Origin: DT-110 sp030148525
GTDB taxonomy: Bacteria; Bacteroidota; Bacteroidia; Chitinophagales; Saprospiraceae
DNA length: 64,000 nucleotides
Reading direction: 5' to 3'
Assembly (NCBI GenBank): GCA_965227445.1
Contig: OZ245751.1
Coordinates: forward strand, 2,356,001-2,420,000
Shown: positions 32,239 to 41,323 of the stretch, piece by piece
How positions within the stretch are numbered: position 1 is the first letter of the stretch
Layout: each line of letters opens with the position of its first letter
The notes under the pieces: model-generated
Told to the model about the DNA's origin: nothing
Seen by the model: the letters and a program-made list of their open reading frames with translations, nothing else
Database searches by the model: none
Position numbers and translations under genes: made by a program

Positions 32239-33115
32239 GGATGTCGCGATTCACTGGACCCAGGAACTCGGGTAAAGGGGCCCCGCCCGACCAGGTGTGG
32301 CCACCACCTACAATGCGGTGATGAATCAGAGGGGAGGAGCAATCATTCCAGGTGATGATCTCGACGGTTGAACTATCCGTGGTATCGGTATCGGGGACCA
32401 TCACGGTATCCGGAACGGCCGCACATCCTTTTAGGTCGGCCCAAAAATTCAGGTAATCGGGTATACCCCAGAAATTCGGATTGGCACCTCCGTCTTCATA
32501 ATGAACCAGCGGGTCAGCAGTACCGTGGGTATACAGGATGGGCATGATCCGCTCCGGGTTACAGGGACGCCCTTCGTCACCGGCCGCACCAATGGGCGCC
32601 GCAGCGGCAATGCGATCCGATAATTCACAGGCCAGCACCGTGGATTGCATACCACCATTCGACCAACCGGTGGTATAGACCCGACGCAGATCGACGTTAA
32701 AATTAGCGGCCACCTGGTCGATCAGATTGCTGACAAAGGTGGGTTCATGGACCGGTTCTGCCGAGAAGAAAACAGTGTCTGAATCGGAACCCGCATTCCA
32801 GCCCGGACCTTGCGGTGCCAGCGCCGGATTGGTGTTTCTCATCAATAAGCCATTCGGATACACCAACAGGAAATGAGCTGTATCGGCAACGGCATTCATG
32901 CCCGTCCAGAGCATTTGTACCGACGCATTGATCGAATAGCCGTGAAAATTGAATACCACGGGCCATTCCTCGGTACCATCATAGGCTTCGGGTACATAAA
33001 CGATGTAGCTACGATCGTAGCCCTGATCGGCAAAGGTAAAGGTGAGCGTATCGCCCTGCCCAAACAGGGGCAGTGTGCACAGGCACATTAACAAAGAGCA
33101 TAAGGTTGAACGCAT
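32198..33115 (-). CDS. secreted poly(3-hydroxybutyrate) depolymerase-like esterase (LpqC family)
   Basis: A 305-residue alpha/beta hydrolase with signal peptide (MRSTLCSLLMCLCTLPLFGQ). The nucleophile Ser is in GWSNGG (about 148-153), the acid Asp in HGTADPLVHY and the His in GGGHTWSGG, the order seen in the LpqC/PHB-depolymerase and feruloyl-esterase families. The chain ends shortly after DIHASSEIWNLY. Secreted Lewinella-type enzymes often continue into a T9SS sorting domain, so the end at QPG may be the result of the junction with the TPR fragment. Substrate: an ester of a polymer or plant-type phenolic; not determinable. Confidence 0.83.
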   Translation of the reverse strand: MRSTLCSLLMCLCTLPLFGQGDTLTFTFADQGYDRSYIVYVPEAYDGTEEWPVVFNFHGYSINASVQMLWTGMNAVADTAHFLLVYPNGLLMRNTNPALAPQGPGWNAGSDSDTVFFSAEPVHEPTFVSNLIDQVAANFNVDLRRVYTTGWSNGGMQSTVLACELSDRIAAAAPIGAAGDEGRPCNPERIMPILYTHGTADPLVHYEDGGANPNFWGIPDYLNFWADLKGCAAVPDTVMVPDTDTTDSSTVEIITWNDCSSPLIHHRIVGGGHTWSGGAPLPEFLGPVNRDIHASSEIWNLYQPG

Positions 33116-33323
33116 GAGCTGTAGGCTTTAGGTGTTTTGAAAATGGGGCAGCGGATGATTCTTTTATGTTATACAAGTTCTGGTCATGTGACCGGAGGTA
33201 CTTTACCATATGTTCCAAATCCTTGTCCATATGTTCACAAGCACAAAAAAATGCCCGCATATCGGGATACGAGCTTTAATTCCCGGACACCGATAAATCT
33301 AACCGGGGTGGAGCGGTGAAAAC

Positions 33324-33352
33324 AAAAAAGCCCCGCACGAGCGTGCAGGGCT
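33324..33352 (-). terminator. intrinsic terminator downstream of the fasciclin gene
   Basis: AAGCCC-c-GCACG pairs with CGTGC-a-GGGCTT. On the minus strand the stem is followed by six T residues and TTTT shortly after. It lies about 190 bp after the fasciclin stop and 209 bp before the esterase start, separating the two units. The rest of 33116-33541 holds no gene, only the GGTATA-type repeat. Confidence 0.7.
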
Positions 33353-33404
33353 TATATCCCGGGAGGTTTGGCTTAGATGATTTTGTAGCATACAGGTAAT
33401 AACC

Positions 33405-33490
33405 TCCCGGTAGAAAGTAGTAGGGTATGGGGTATATGGATTCAGACAAGTCTTAATACCTAATACCCTATACCAAATACAACCGTGAGA
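33405..33490. repeat. inverted GGTATA-type repeat
   Basis: GTAGTAGGGTATGGGGTATA on the left and AATACCTAATACCCTATACC on the right form a degenerate inverted pair like that at 4248-4336. Confidence 0.5.
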
Positions 33491-33541
33491 TTTTAACAAT
33501 CCTCATTTAGGGAATAGATCATTACAGATCTCACGGGTTGT

Positions 33542-34087
33542 TTAGGGCAGCAATACGGCATCCACTACGTGGATAACACCATTGGCCTGTGTCACATCAT
33601 AGGTGCTGATATTGGCTACATTGCCGTTAGCGTCTTTGACCACGACATTCATCGGGCCATTCATCATAGCTGTGAGGGTGCCACCATTTACAGTGGTTAG
33701 TGTTGCGGTGCCATTTCCTTTTTTGATGGCTTTCATAATAGCCTTGGCGTCGAGCTTACCGGCCACCACATGGTAGGTCAACACGGATGTGAGCTTGTCC
33801 TTGTTTTCTGCTTTCAGCAGGGTTGGCACAGTGCCTTCCGGCAAATTCTCGAATGCGTCATTCACTGGGGCAAACACAGTGAAAGGCCCATCGCTTTTGA
33901 GTGTTTCCACCAAACCGGCAGCTTGCACGGCGGCAACGAGAGTCGTGTGCTCTTCCGAGTTTACGGCATTGTCGACAATATCCTTCATGGGATACATGGC
34001 TTCGCCGCCCACCATAACGGTTTCCTGAGCGAGCAGGGTAGGGGTGGTAAAAAGTACGGCGAGGACAACAAACAGATAATTTTTCAT
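33542..34087 (-). CDS. secreted fasciclin-domain protein
   Basis: A 181-residue protein with signal peptide (MKNYLFVVLAVLFTTPTLLAQ) and one FAS1 domain: TTLVAAVQAAGLVETLKSDGPFTVFAPVNDAF (written in parts: TTLVAAVQAAGL, GPFTVFAPVNDAF) and the C-terminal NGVIHVVDAVLLP. FAS1 domains mediate adhesion in secreted and surface proteins. The ATG at 34087 starts the signal peptide. A longer reading in the same frame would translate a GGTTRA repeat into a Leu-Asn run and is not credible. It is followed by an intrinsic terminator. Confidence 0.9.
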   Translation of the reverse strand: MKNYLFVVLAVLFTTPTLLAQETVMVGGEAMYPMKDIVDNAVNSEEHTTLVAAVQAAGLVETLKSDGPFTVFAPVNDAFENLPEGTVPTLLKAENKDKLTSVLTYHVVAGKLDAKAIMKAIKKGNGTATLTTVNGGTLTAMMNGPMNVVVKDANGNVANISTYDVTQANGVIHVVDAVLLP

Positions 34088-34711
34088 GGTAATTGTTTTT
34101 GTGTGTATTTGTGATTCGATCTTATGTACGGAGAAAGAACCTGTTTCGGATTTATCGGCTTTATCGGCTGGCTGGAGCGAACGAGTGTGCGGCCTTGACT
34201 GAAAAAGCCTACTTAACATAATATATATTATAGGAAAGATTAGGCCTTCGGAAGATAGGAGACTCGAAGACCTTAGATAGAAGATTAGACGCAGGTTGAG
34301 GTTGAGGTTGAGGTTGAGGTTGAGGTTGAGGTTAAGGTTAAGGTTAAGGTTAAGGTTGAGGTTAAGGATGCTAGATCTTAACAATATGACCGCACTACGA
34401 GCCATCTCCACATCCGACCATGTATTACTGTTCATAATTAGTGTTGGGTAACGCCTGCCGTAATAGACAGCCTGATGAACGTTTCTACAATGAACGTTTC
34501 TACATCAGTTACTGAATCCGAACCTACCCTTTTATGGCTTATTAGAATACCTAAGTCATTCTACTTAACATAATGTTATAACAGACCCAAAGTTAGCATA
34601 ATCCTAAGCTAATGCACAGCAGGATCAATGCGATCCCCGGCTACCTAAGACTCAACCTGAGCCTTAGCCTCAACCTATGCTAATTCTTGTATTTTCAGGA
34701 GAAAAACATCT
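34088..34711. repeat. gene-free region with GGTTRA array and other small repeats
   Basis: It contains: twelve consecutive hexamers of the form GGTTGA or GGTTAA (34294-34365); a perfect 15-bp tandem duplication ATGAACGTTTCTACA (34475-34489 and 34490-34504); CTACTTAACATAAT at about 34209 and again at 34561; and CTCAACCTGAGCCTTAGCC-like complement units at about 34650-34680. No gene is seen. It separates the divergent fasciclin and GntP genes, so promoters for both should lie here, but none matches the consensus well. Confidence 0.65.
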
Positions 34712-36037
34712 ATGCTCCTTGTCTTACTCGCCATTCTCTGGATCATACTATCGACTCGTCAATTCAACCTGCATCCCGTCTGGGCCCTTTTGAGTGCTTG
34801 TCTCATCGTCGGCCTGGGTAGCGGTCAGTCCGTTGCTGAGGTGATTGCTGCTATCACCGATGGTTTTGGTGGTTTACTGGGTGGCATCGGACTGGTGATC
34901 GTATTCGGGGCCATTTTGGGCGTGGTACTCGAACGAACGGGTGGCGCTATCACCCTGGCCGATGCTATTCTGAAAACCCTCGGCAAACGCTTTCCGGGGC
35001 TGGCCATGGGCGCCATCGGCAGCATTGTCAGCATTCCGGTTTTTTGTGACAGTGCCTTTATTGTACTATCCCGCATTAACCACGCCCTGGCCGGCCGAAC
35101 CAAGGTAGCGGCCCCTACCCTATTTTTATCGCTCGCCGGCGGCCTGTATCTCACTCACAATCTGGTGCCGCCCACCCCAGGCCCGGTGGCCGCAGCCGGA
35201 AATCTGGGACTGAGCGAGGAATTAGGTCCCATTATCGTTATCGGTCTGGTGGTAAGTGTGCCGGTACTGCTCATCGCATGGTGGTGGGCCCGGAGGGTCG
35301 GGAAAAACATATTGTTGGACACAGATGATGTACTGGTTGATTCTCGTTCTAGTGAAGAGACGCAAGGCATTGTGTCTCAACAAAACATTCCCTCGTTGCC
35401 TCGGGTGTTACCTGTCTTGCTGGTGCCTATCTTCCTGCTGGCCCTCGGGACCCTTTTGCCGAAAGGCACCACTCTACGATGGGTAGCCATACCGGAAATT
35501 GCCCTGGCAATAGGTGTATTACTCGCCTTTGCCCTGCTGGGACGAGGGCAACGCGCCAAATGGCGCTCATGGACCGAAACCGGCATTGCCCTGGCCGGAC
35601 CTATCCTGGTGATCACAGGTGTGGGCGGAAGCTTCGGAGCGGTACTAAAAAATACAGACATAGTTACTCAGACCACCGACTGGCTGGGCAACAATCAGGA
35701 TCAGGGTTGGGTGATGCTTCTGGCAGCCTTTGCGCTGGCCGCTATTCTGAAAACGGCTCAGGGTTCCAGCACCTCCGCCCTGGTAGTGGGCTCTTCAGTG
35801 TTTGCTCCCTTACTGGCAGGCCTTGACGGACTTTCCATCTGGCAGCAATCGCTGATGGTCACTTCCCTCGGCGCCGGCGCCATGGTCGTCAGCCATGCCA
35901 ACGATAGCTATTTCTGGGTAGTCACCCAGTTTAGTGGTTTTAAAGTCGCGGATGCCTACCGGTCTTATACGCTCATGACATTGTGGATGGGGCTGGGGAC
36001 TTTGGTGTTGTGTTTGGGGCTGTATTGGGTTATGTAA
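34712..36037 (+). CDS. GntP-family permease (gluconate:H+ symporter type)
   Basis: A 441-residue inner-membrane transporter with about twelve hydrophobic segments. The GntP signature regions are present: GFGGLLGGIGLVIVFGAILG, GSIVSIPVFCDSAFIVL, GLYLTHNLVPPTPGPVAAAG and the C-terminal SHANDSYFWVVTQFSG. The family imports gluconate and related sugar acids (also fructuronate and glycerate) with protons. No sugar-acid kinase or dehydratase lies next to it, so the substrate is unknown. It is followed by an AGMO-like gene 111 bp downstream, with CCAATACC-type repeats between. Confidence 0.9.
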   Translation: MLLVLLAILWIILSTRQFNLHPVWALLSACLIVGLGSGQSVAEVIAAITDGFGGLLGGIGLVIVFGAILGVVLERTGGAITLADAILKTLGKRFPGLAMGAIGSIVSIPVFCDSAFIVLSRINHALAGRTKVAAPTLFLSLAGGLYLTHNLVPPTPGPVAAAGNLGLSEELGPIIVIGLVVSVPVLLIAWWWARRVGKNILLDTDDVLVDSRSSEETQGIVSQQNIPSLPRVLPVLLVPIFLLALGTLLPKGTTLRWVAIPEIALAIGVLLAFALLGRGQRAKWRSWTETGIALAGPILVITGVGGSFGAVLKNTDIVTQTTDWLGNNQDQGWVMLLAAFALAAILKTAQGSSTSALVVGSSVFAPLLAGLDGLSIWQQSLMVTSLGAGAMVVSHANDSYFWVVTQFSGFKVADAYRSYTLMTLWMGLGTLVLCLGLYWVM

Positions 36038-36148
36038 TGTGGATCTTCCAATACCAGTCTTATTACCAATTACCCATATCCCAATACCATTTCCACCAAA
36101 AATCCCGTACCTTCATTAACGAATTTTCGCTAACTATATGTAAACGGT

Positions 36149-37426
36149 ATGGAATCGTACGCAGCAGTACTAAACTACGCCATTCCCTTCTTTATTCTGC
36201 TCCTGCTTATTGAAGCCGGTATTGCCTGGTGGCGGGGCGAAAAAGTCATCCGCTCTGTCGATACGCTGTCGAGCCTGAGTTCGGGGCTGACCAATGTCAT
36301 CAAAGACGTGCTCGGCCTGACGCTGATCATTGTATCCTACGAATGGGTGGAGCAGCGCATCGGCATCGTCGACATCAAAGCCACCTGGCTGGTCTACGTG
36401 ATCGCTTTCATTGGCATCGACTTTGCCGGCTATTGGGTGCATCGCCTTTCTCATCATGTCAACTACTTCTGGAATACCCACATCATTCACCATTCCAGCG
36501 AAGAATTCAATCTTGGTTGTGCCCTACGCCAATCTATTTCGAATATTTTTGCGATCACGGTTTTCTTTCTCTTACCCATTGCTATCCTGGGCGTACCGGG
36601 TGAAGTAGTAGCCGTGGTAGCCCCCCTGCACCTGTTTGCCCAATACTGGTACCACACCCGCCTGATCGGTAAAATGGGCTTTCTGGAGCATATCATTGTG
36701 ACCCCTTCCCACCACCGGGTCCACCACGCCATTAATAAGGAATACCTCGATAAGAACCTGTCGCAGATCTTCATTGTGTGGGACAAGCTGTTCGGTACTT
36801 TCCAGGAGGAACTCGATGAGGTCCCCCCCATATACGGCGTCACCCGCCCCGTGCGCACGTGGAATCCCTTCCTGATCAACTTCATGCACTTGTGGACGCT
36901 TATTCAGGACGCCTGGCGCACGAATTCCATTCGCGATAAATTTCGGATCTGGTTCATGCCCACCGGTTGGCGTCCGGCCGATGTGAAAGACAAATATCCG
37001 CTCGAAAGCATCAAAGACCCTTACACCTACGAGAAATTTGATACCCACCTCTCCCCTGCCCTGCAGGTTTGGTCATGGGTACAATTCACGGTGACTTTCC
37101 TGCTGATGATGTATCTGTTCAATTTCTTTGGCGACATCGATTGGCCGGGAGTACTGATTTACGGAGGTTTCCTTTTTCTGGCCATTTTCAGTTTTACCAC
37201 CCTGATGGACAAGCGTCCCTGGGCCCTATGGACCGAGATCATCACCGCCCTGGTGGGCCTTACGATTATTTACCTGCAGGGCGACTGGTTCCTGATGAAT
37301 CAGGTATGGCCAGGTGGTAAATACGTGGTTGCCGGCTGGTTCGTGCTGTCGGCCGGGATTAGTGCCTACTTTATTTTTACGGAAGTGCAGTCGACGGCTT
37401 CGCGGCGAGGGTTATCGGCTAAGTGA
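36149..37426 (+). CDS. sterol desaturase family protein, alkylglycerol monooxygenase-like
   Basis: A 425-residue membrane protein with the eight-His pattern of the fatty acid hydroxylase superfamily: HRLSHH, HIIHHSSEEFN and HHRVHHAINKEYLDKNLS. The following IFIVWDKLFGTFQEE and the extra C-terminal membrane segments resemble TMEM195/alkylglycerol monooxygenase-like proteins. Those enzymes cleave ether lipids with a di-iron centre, but many bacterial homologues have no assigned substrate. It differs from the shorter desaturase-type gene at 2570. A TGAGCAC-type repeat follows the stop after a few bases. Confidence 0.85.
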   Translation: MESYAAVLNYAIPFFILLLLIEAGIAWWRGEKVIRSVDTLSSLSSGLTNVIKDVLGLTLIIVSYEWVEQRIGIVDIKATWLVYVIAFIGIDFAGYWVHRLSHHVNYFWNTHIIHHSSEEFNLGCALRQSISNIFAITVFFLLPIAILGVPGEVVAVVAPLHLFAQYWYHTRLIGKMGFLEHIIVTPSHHRVHHAINKEYLDKNLSQIFIVWDKLFGTFQEELDEVPPIYGVTRPVRTWNPFLINFMHLWTLIQDAWRTNSIRDKFRIWFMPTGWRPADVKDKYPLESIKDPYTYEKFDTHLSPALQVWSWVQFTVTFLLMMYLFNFFGDIDWPGVLIYGGFLFLAIFSFTTLMDKRPWALWTEIITALVGLTIIYLQGDWFLMNQVWPGGKYVVAGWFVLSAGISAYFIFTEVQSTASRRGLSAK

Positions 37427-37490
37427 AATGTTCAATGATGAGTGCTCATTGCTAAATGTAATTGAACATTGAGCACTGAACACTGATATT
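37427..37490. repeat. inverted TGAGCAC-type repeat
   Basis: TTCAATGATGAGTGCTCATTG and its partial complement AACATTGAGCACTGAACACTG fill the gap between the AGMO-like stop and the next gene. The first unit starts 3 bp after the stop codon. Confidence 0.55.
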
Positions 37491-37503
37491 CAAATCCATA
37501 TTC

Positions 37504-37797
37504 ATGACCACCACACCCACCAAACCAAAACCCAAGTTCAGGGCTTACGTGGCACTCTGGGCCTGGATGACCCTCTTCGGGGTGATCACCTATTTTCTAT
37601 ATACTGGCGTAGCCAACTACATCCGCCGCTTCCCAAAGTACGTAGAGCCGGACGGTGCACTGACCGATAACGGCCAACTGATCATGGCCGCTATTTGTCT
37701 GCCGATCTTGTACGTCTTTTCACAGCTGATCTTGCAGTATCTGAAAAGAAGAAAGGCGGCGAAAGAGATTGAGGTTGAGGTAAAGGTTCAGGATTAG
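37504..37797 (+). CDS. small two-TM membrane protein
   Basis: A 97-residue protein with two predicted membrane helices (about 17-37 and 57-79) separated by a short loop and a basic tail. No family is recognised. The last residues (EIEVEVKVQD) and the stop codon are encoded by a GGTTGAGG-type repeat that continues into the intergenic region, so the true C-terminus may have been altered by the repeat. It sits 77 bp after the AGMO-like gene. Confidence 0.68.
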   Translation: MTTTPTKPKPKFRAYVALWAWMTLFGVITYFLYTGVANYIRRFPKYVEPDGALTDNGQLIMAAICLPILYVFSQLILQYLKRRKAAKEIEVEVKVQD

Positions 37798-37912
37798 GTT
37801 GAGGCTGATGAAAAAGGTCCCATGATCAATAGGCATTTATACCACTTCGTTGTCGGTATATTCTGATCCATACTCATTCTCAACCTTAATCTAAGCCTCA
37901 ACCTAAATATCA
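37768..37912. repeat. inverted GGTTGAGG-type repeat spanning two convergent stop codons
   Basis: ATTGAGGTTGAGGTAAAGG lies across the stop of the two-TM gene. CTTAATCTAAGCCTCAACC reaches the stop codon of the serine hydrolase gene from the other side. The two convergent genes therefore both end in or beside the repeat. Confidence 0.6.
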
Positions 37913-39124
37913 GCCTTTATCGAGACCTTTTCCATCATGGTTATTCGCCACTATCCACTGCAATAGCCGGTACCAATCCAGTTTCCCTTCTTTTTTTCCG
38001 AATCGAACCAGAACCATATTTTTCTCAGGCACTACGGCCACGTATTGGCCCAGGTGTCCGACAGCCGAATAGTAATCCACGGGCTTCTCCACGTATTTCC
38101 GTTCTGCTTCGTCGACTATCCGGAAGGGTTCCTGATAAGTAATCGTATCTGAATAGTACTGATAATAACGGGGTTTCCACCATTGGTAACTGTATTGGGT
38201 GAAGTTCTTGCCGGCATCGAGCTGACCGCTTTTACGAACCCAGTCGATGGGAACAATCTGCTCGCCCTGCCATTTACCTTCGTTAAGGAACAGACGTCCG
38301 AACTTAGCAAAATCAATGGCGCGGGCATTCAGGCCCGCAAAAGCTTTGGCGATACCATCCTTTTTATCCATACTCAGGCTGGCGGGGAATTCCGTATCCA
38401 GTTTTTCCCAGAGTCGGGTTGTCATATACTCATTGAGTGACATACCCGTCGTTTTTTCAATAATTTGCGCTAAGAGTACGGTATTGACACTACGGTATTG
38501 AAAGGATTCACCGGGCGGACGGGCAATCTCCAGCTTGGTCAGGTACTTTTCCAGTTGTCGGCCGTAGTAAAATTTGGCGGCGTCGGAGAAGGGGCTGTAG
38601 TAACTTTCGTTGAAGTCTATTCCCGACTGCATATTCAGTACGTGCTCAATGGTTATTTTGGCGAAAGCCGGATCCTCCAAATAGTCAAGGTACCTGGTGA
38701 TGGGATCGTCCACACTGCCCACGTAGCCCTCTTCAATAGCGATCCCCATCAACGCACTCACAAAGGATTTCACTACCGAAAAGGAGGTCACGATCGACTC
38801 CCGGTCGTAGCCATTAAAGTACTCTTCATATAGGATGGAGTCATTGCGGATCACAATAAAAGCGACTGTTTTACTCTTCTCCATCGCTTCCGCAAAATCG
38901 TACTGATTATTCTTAACGGGCCATTCACTCGGAAGATTCAGGCTGTTTGTTTGATCTGATGCCTTCATGAATTCGAAGACCTCCTCCCCTCTCGCTACCT
39001 CCGCTTCCGGGAATTTTTTGTAATCCTTGATGTCTGAGAAATTGTAGATAAAGAAGCGTCCAACGTGGCAACTACTCATTACCAGGCTCAACAGTATAAG
39101 TACTAGCAGGCTTTTTAAGTGCAT
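37910..39124 (-). CDS. lipoprotein serine hydrolase (class C beta-lactamase fold)
   Basis: A 404-residue protein with a lipobox (LVMSSC) and the penicillin-binding/class C fold: SxxK in TSFSVVKSFVSALMG, a Y-R-S-x-N motif (QYRSVNTV) and GHLGQY in the place of the third KTG-like motif. Such envelope hydrolases act on peptides or esters; beta-lactamase activity is not implied. The ATG at 39124 is chosen over a TTG 18 bp earlier. The gene starts 21 bp downstream of the LytTR regulator stop, so it is probably co-transcribed with the two-component pair. Confidence 0.83.
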   Translation of the reverse strand: MHLKSLLVLILLSLVMSSCHVGRFFIYNFSDIKDYKKFPEAEVARGEEVFEFMKASDQTNSLNLPSEWPVKNNQYDFAEAMEKSKTVAFIVIRNDSILYEEYFNGYDRESIVTSFSVVKSFVSALMGIAIEEGYVGSVDDPITRYLDYLEDPAFAKITIEHVLNMQSGIDFNESYYSPFSDAAKFYYGRQLEKYLTKLEIARPPGESFQYRSVNTVLLAQIIEKTTGMSLNEYMTTRLWEKLDTEFPASLSMDKKDGIAKAFAGLNARAIDFAKFGRLFLNEGKWQGEQIVPIDWVRKSGQLDAGKNFTQYSYQWWKPRYYQYYSDTITYQEPFRIVDEAERKYVEKPVDYYSAVGHLGQYVAVVPEKNMVLVRFGKKEGKLDWYRLLQWIVANNHDGKGLDKG

Positions 39125-39145
39125 AACTTTTTTGTTTAACAAAGG

Positions 39146-39886
39146 TCAGATTATCCATTTTTTAATAACATCGGAGTAGGACCGACTCACCCGCACCACG
39201 TCCTGATTGGTCATGCGCAAATCGTAGCCGTTGCCGTAGCGAAAGATTTCCTCCACCCTATCCATATTGGCAATGCTCGACCGGTGTACCCGCACCATAT
39301 AAGAAGGATCGAGGCGCTCTTCCAGTTGCCCGATTCCGTGATTGCTCAGGTAGGTGTCGTTTTGGGTGATCACTTCCGAATAGTCCTTATCCGCTTTGAT
39401 CCAAATAATATCCCTGGTCGGCACGGCCACCAGGCGCGATCCTTTGCTCAGGATCACCTTTTCCGGATACTGTCCTTTATTCCCCTGATCCAGCAGGTTT
39501 TGCGTAAGCGCCTGCACCTGATTCAGGTTTTCGGAACCAGAAGTAAGGATGCGTTCAATGGCTTTGGCAAAACGCTTTTTCGTATAGGGCTTCAAGAGGT
39601 AGTCTACCGCATTGAGTTCAAAGGCCCGCAGCGCGTATTGATCGTAAGCAGTGGAAAATATGATCTGAGGTAACTCATCCAACTGCTGAATCAGGTCCAG
39701 CCCGGTCATCCCGGGCATCTGTATATCAAGGAACAGCAACTCTGGTCGAAATTCCTGAATCAACCGTAAAGCATCCACGCCGTTATTGGCCTCCCCCACA
39801 ATGATCAGGCTGGGGTAATCCTCGAGGTATTCGCGCAGCAGTTGGCGGGCCGGGGCCTCGTCGTCGATTAGCAGTACTTTTTTCAT
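39146..39886 (-). CDS. LytTR-family response regulator
   Basis: A 246-residue response regulator: receiver domain 1-120 with phospho-acceptor Asp54 in FLDIQMPGM and the acidic pair in IDDEAPARQLL, then a LytTR DNA-binding domain (about 140-240; IIWIKADKDYSEV, YMVRVHRSSIANMDRV). It should act with the LytS-type kinase encoded just upstream on the same strand and bind paired 9-bp sites. The gap to the kinase holds a 7-copy heptamer repeat upstream of this start codon. The divergent OMP gene and downstream serine hydrolase are possible targets. Confidence 0.92.
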   Translation of the reverse strand: MKKVLLIDDEAPARQLLREYLEDYPSLIIVGEANNGVDALRLIQEFRPELLFLDIQMPGMTGLDLIQQLDELPQIIFSTAYDQYALRAFELNAVDYLLKPYTKKRFAKAIERILTSGSENLNQVQALTQNLLDQGNKGQYPEKVILSKGSRLVAVPTRDIIWIKADKDYSEVITQNDTYLSNHGIGQLEERLDPSYMVRVHRSSIANMDRVEEIFRYGNGYDLRMTNQDVVRVSRSYSDVIKKWII

Positions 39887-39904
39887 CTGATGGTTAAGGG
39901 TATT

Positions 39905-39992
<88 letters not shown>

Positions 39993-40009
39993 TCCATGGG
40001 CACCTATTT

Positions 40010-41113
40010 TTAATGCTTCTGTCCCATTTCCCGGGCGGCTGACGTCTTGGCGGTGGCGTGGTGATTCCCGATGTCGGCAGGAATGACCGGCAAAACAAAC
40101 GAAAACAAGCAACCCTTCGGTTCAACATCCTCCTGATGTAATTTCACGCCAAACTCTAACTGCAGGCGCTTTTGCGTATTGGCCAATCCGATACCATTTC
40201 CGTTTGTATCTCCATTTTGATTGAATCCGGGACCCGTATCTCCTACTTCCAGGTGCAGACCATCCGGTTTTTTGCGGGCGTGCACCCACACCTTACCACC
40301 ATCGATTTGGTGGGCGATCCCGTGGCGGATGGCATTCTCGACCAGGGGCTGCAGGATCATGGGGGGCACCGCCAGGTTCCGGGTATCATCAGGCATATCC
40401 AGGTCTATTTCCAGGCGGTCTCCGAATCGTTCTTTTTCCAGGGTCAGGTAGTTGGCTACAAAGCCAAATTCTTCGTAGAGGGGCACCAGATCCGTTTTGC
40501 TGGCCATGAGTTGATATCGAAACAAGTCACTGAGGTCGGCAACCAACTCCCGGGTGTGTTCCTGCTCGGGAGGTACGGAAGCGCTGATGGTGTTAAAGGT
40601 GTTGTACAAAAAATGAGGATTAAGTTGTGCTTTAAGCGCGGTGAGCTCACTGCTGAGGGCACTCTCCCGCAGGGCGGCTGCATTCCGCTCCTGCTCCCGT
40701 ACCTGCTGGTAGTACTCGTATAAATGGAATAAGCCGAATTGAATGAAGTAAAACAATAGGGGAATGTAAATATCCCAAAACGAGCCATTTCCTTCCAAAT
40801 GACCTTTTCCCAGGCTTTCCTGGACCAGGTAATAAGTCTGTTGCCATAAGAAAGCATACAAGGGACCTAGTACTACGTGTAAAGACAACCTCTGAACATT
40901 CGACCAATGTCTTACCAGGCGAAATGTAATCAGATAGAAAGGGATGGTAAGTATGGCCTTTATGAAATAATCGACCATGATATTGGCCGCATCATTGTTT
41001 CCGTACGAGGTGATATACAACGCCAACCAATACAGAAAGCCGAACAAAAAATACAATCCCACCAGGGCCCAAAACTCCCATTTCCGTAAGTATGTAACTA
41101 TTGCGTTTTTCAT
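40010..41113 (-). CDS. LytS-type sensor histidine kinase
   Basis: A 367-residue membrane kinase. Four hydrophobic segments lie in the first 130 residues. The His_kinase domain has LKAQLNPHFLYNTFN with the phospho-acceptor His at about 167, and an HATPase domain has PPMILQPLVENAIRHGI and GDTGPGFNQNGDTNGNGIGL. It pairs with the LytTR regulator downstream. ATG at 41113 is preferred because a GGGGAT Shine-Dalgarno-like stretch precedes it; ATG at 41125 and TTG at 41173 are alternatives. It is divergent from the OMP gene. Confidence 0.9.
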   Translation of the reverse strand: MKNAIVTYLRKWEFWALVGLYFLFGFLYWLALYITSYGNNDAANIMVDYFIKAILTIPFYLITFRLVRHWSNVQRLSLHVVLGPLYAFLWQQTYYLVQESLGKGHLEGNGSFWDIYIPLLFYFIQFGLFHLYEYYQQVREQERNAAALRESALSSELTALKAQLNPHFLYNTFNTISASVPPEQEHTRELVADLSDLFRYQLMASKTDLVPLYEEFGFVANYLTLEKERFGDRLEIDLDMPDDTRNLAVPPMILQPLVENAIRHGIAHQIDGGKVWVHARKKPDGLHLEVGDTGPGFNQNGDTNGNGIGLANTQKRLQLEFGVKLHQEDVEPKGCLFSFVLPVIPADIGNHHATAKTSAAREMGQKH

Positions 41114-41323
41114 AAGTATCCCCATTGTAAGGTCCTGGTGTACGTAATTCGGAAATAAAGGTCCGTATTTCAATGACCAGAAGGTACCGTTTTCCGACGA
41201 ACGACGATATAAGCCGATGAATATCGACCAGTGCCATTCATCGATTCTATTGGCGGTTCATCGAAGATAAGATGCATACCACACCCCAGCGACCTACATT
41301 GCCACTAAATTAATCACCCGACT

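Noticed and set aside
33542..34435. A longer reading of the fasciclin gene with a Leu-Asn repeat in its N-terminal part
   Set aside because: The Leu-Asn run is only the translation of the GGTTRA array. A full signal peptide begins at the ATG at 34087.
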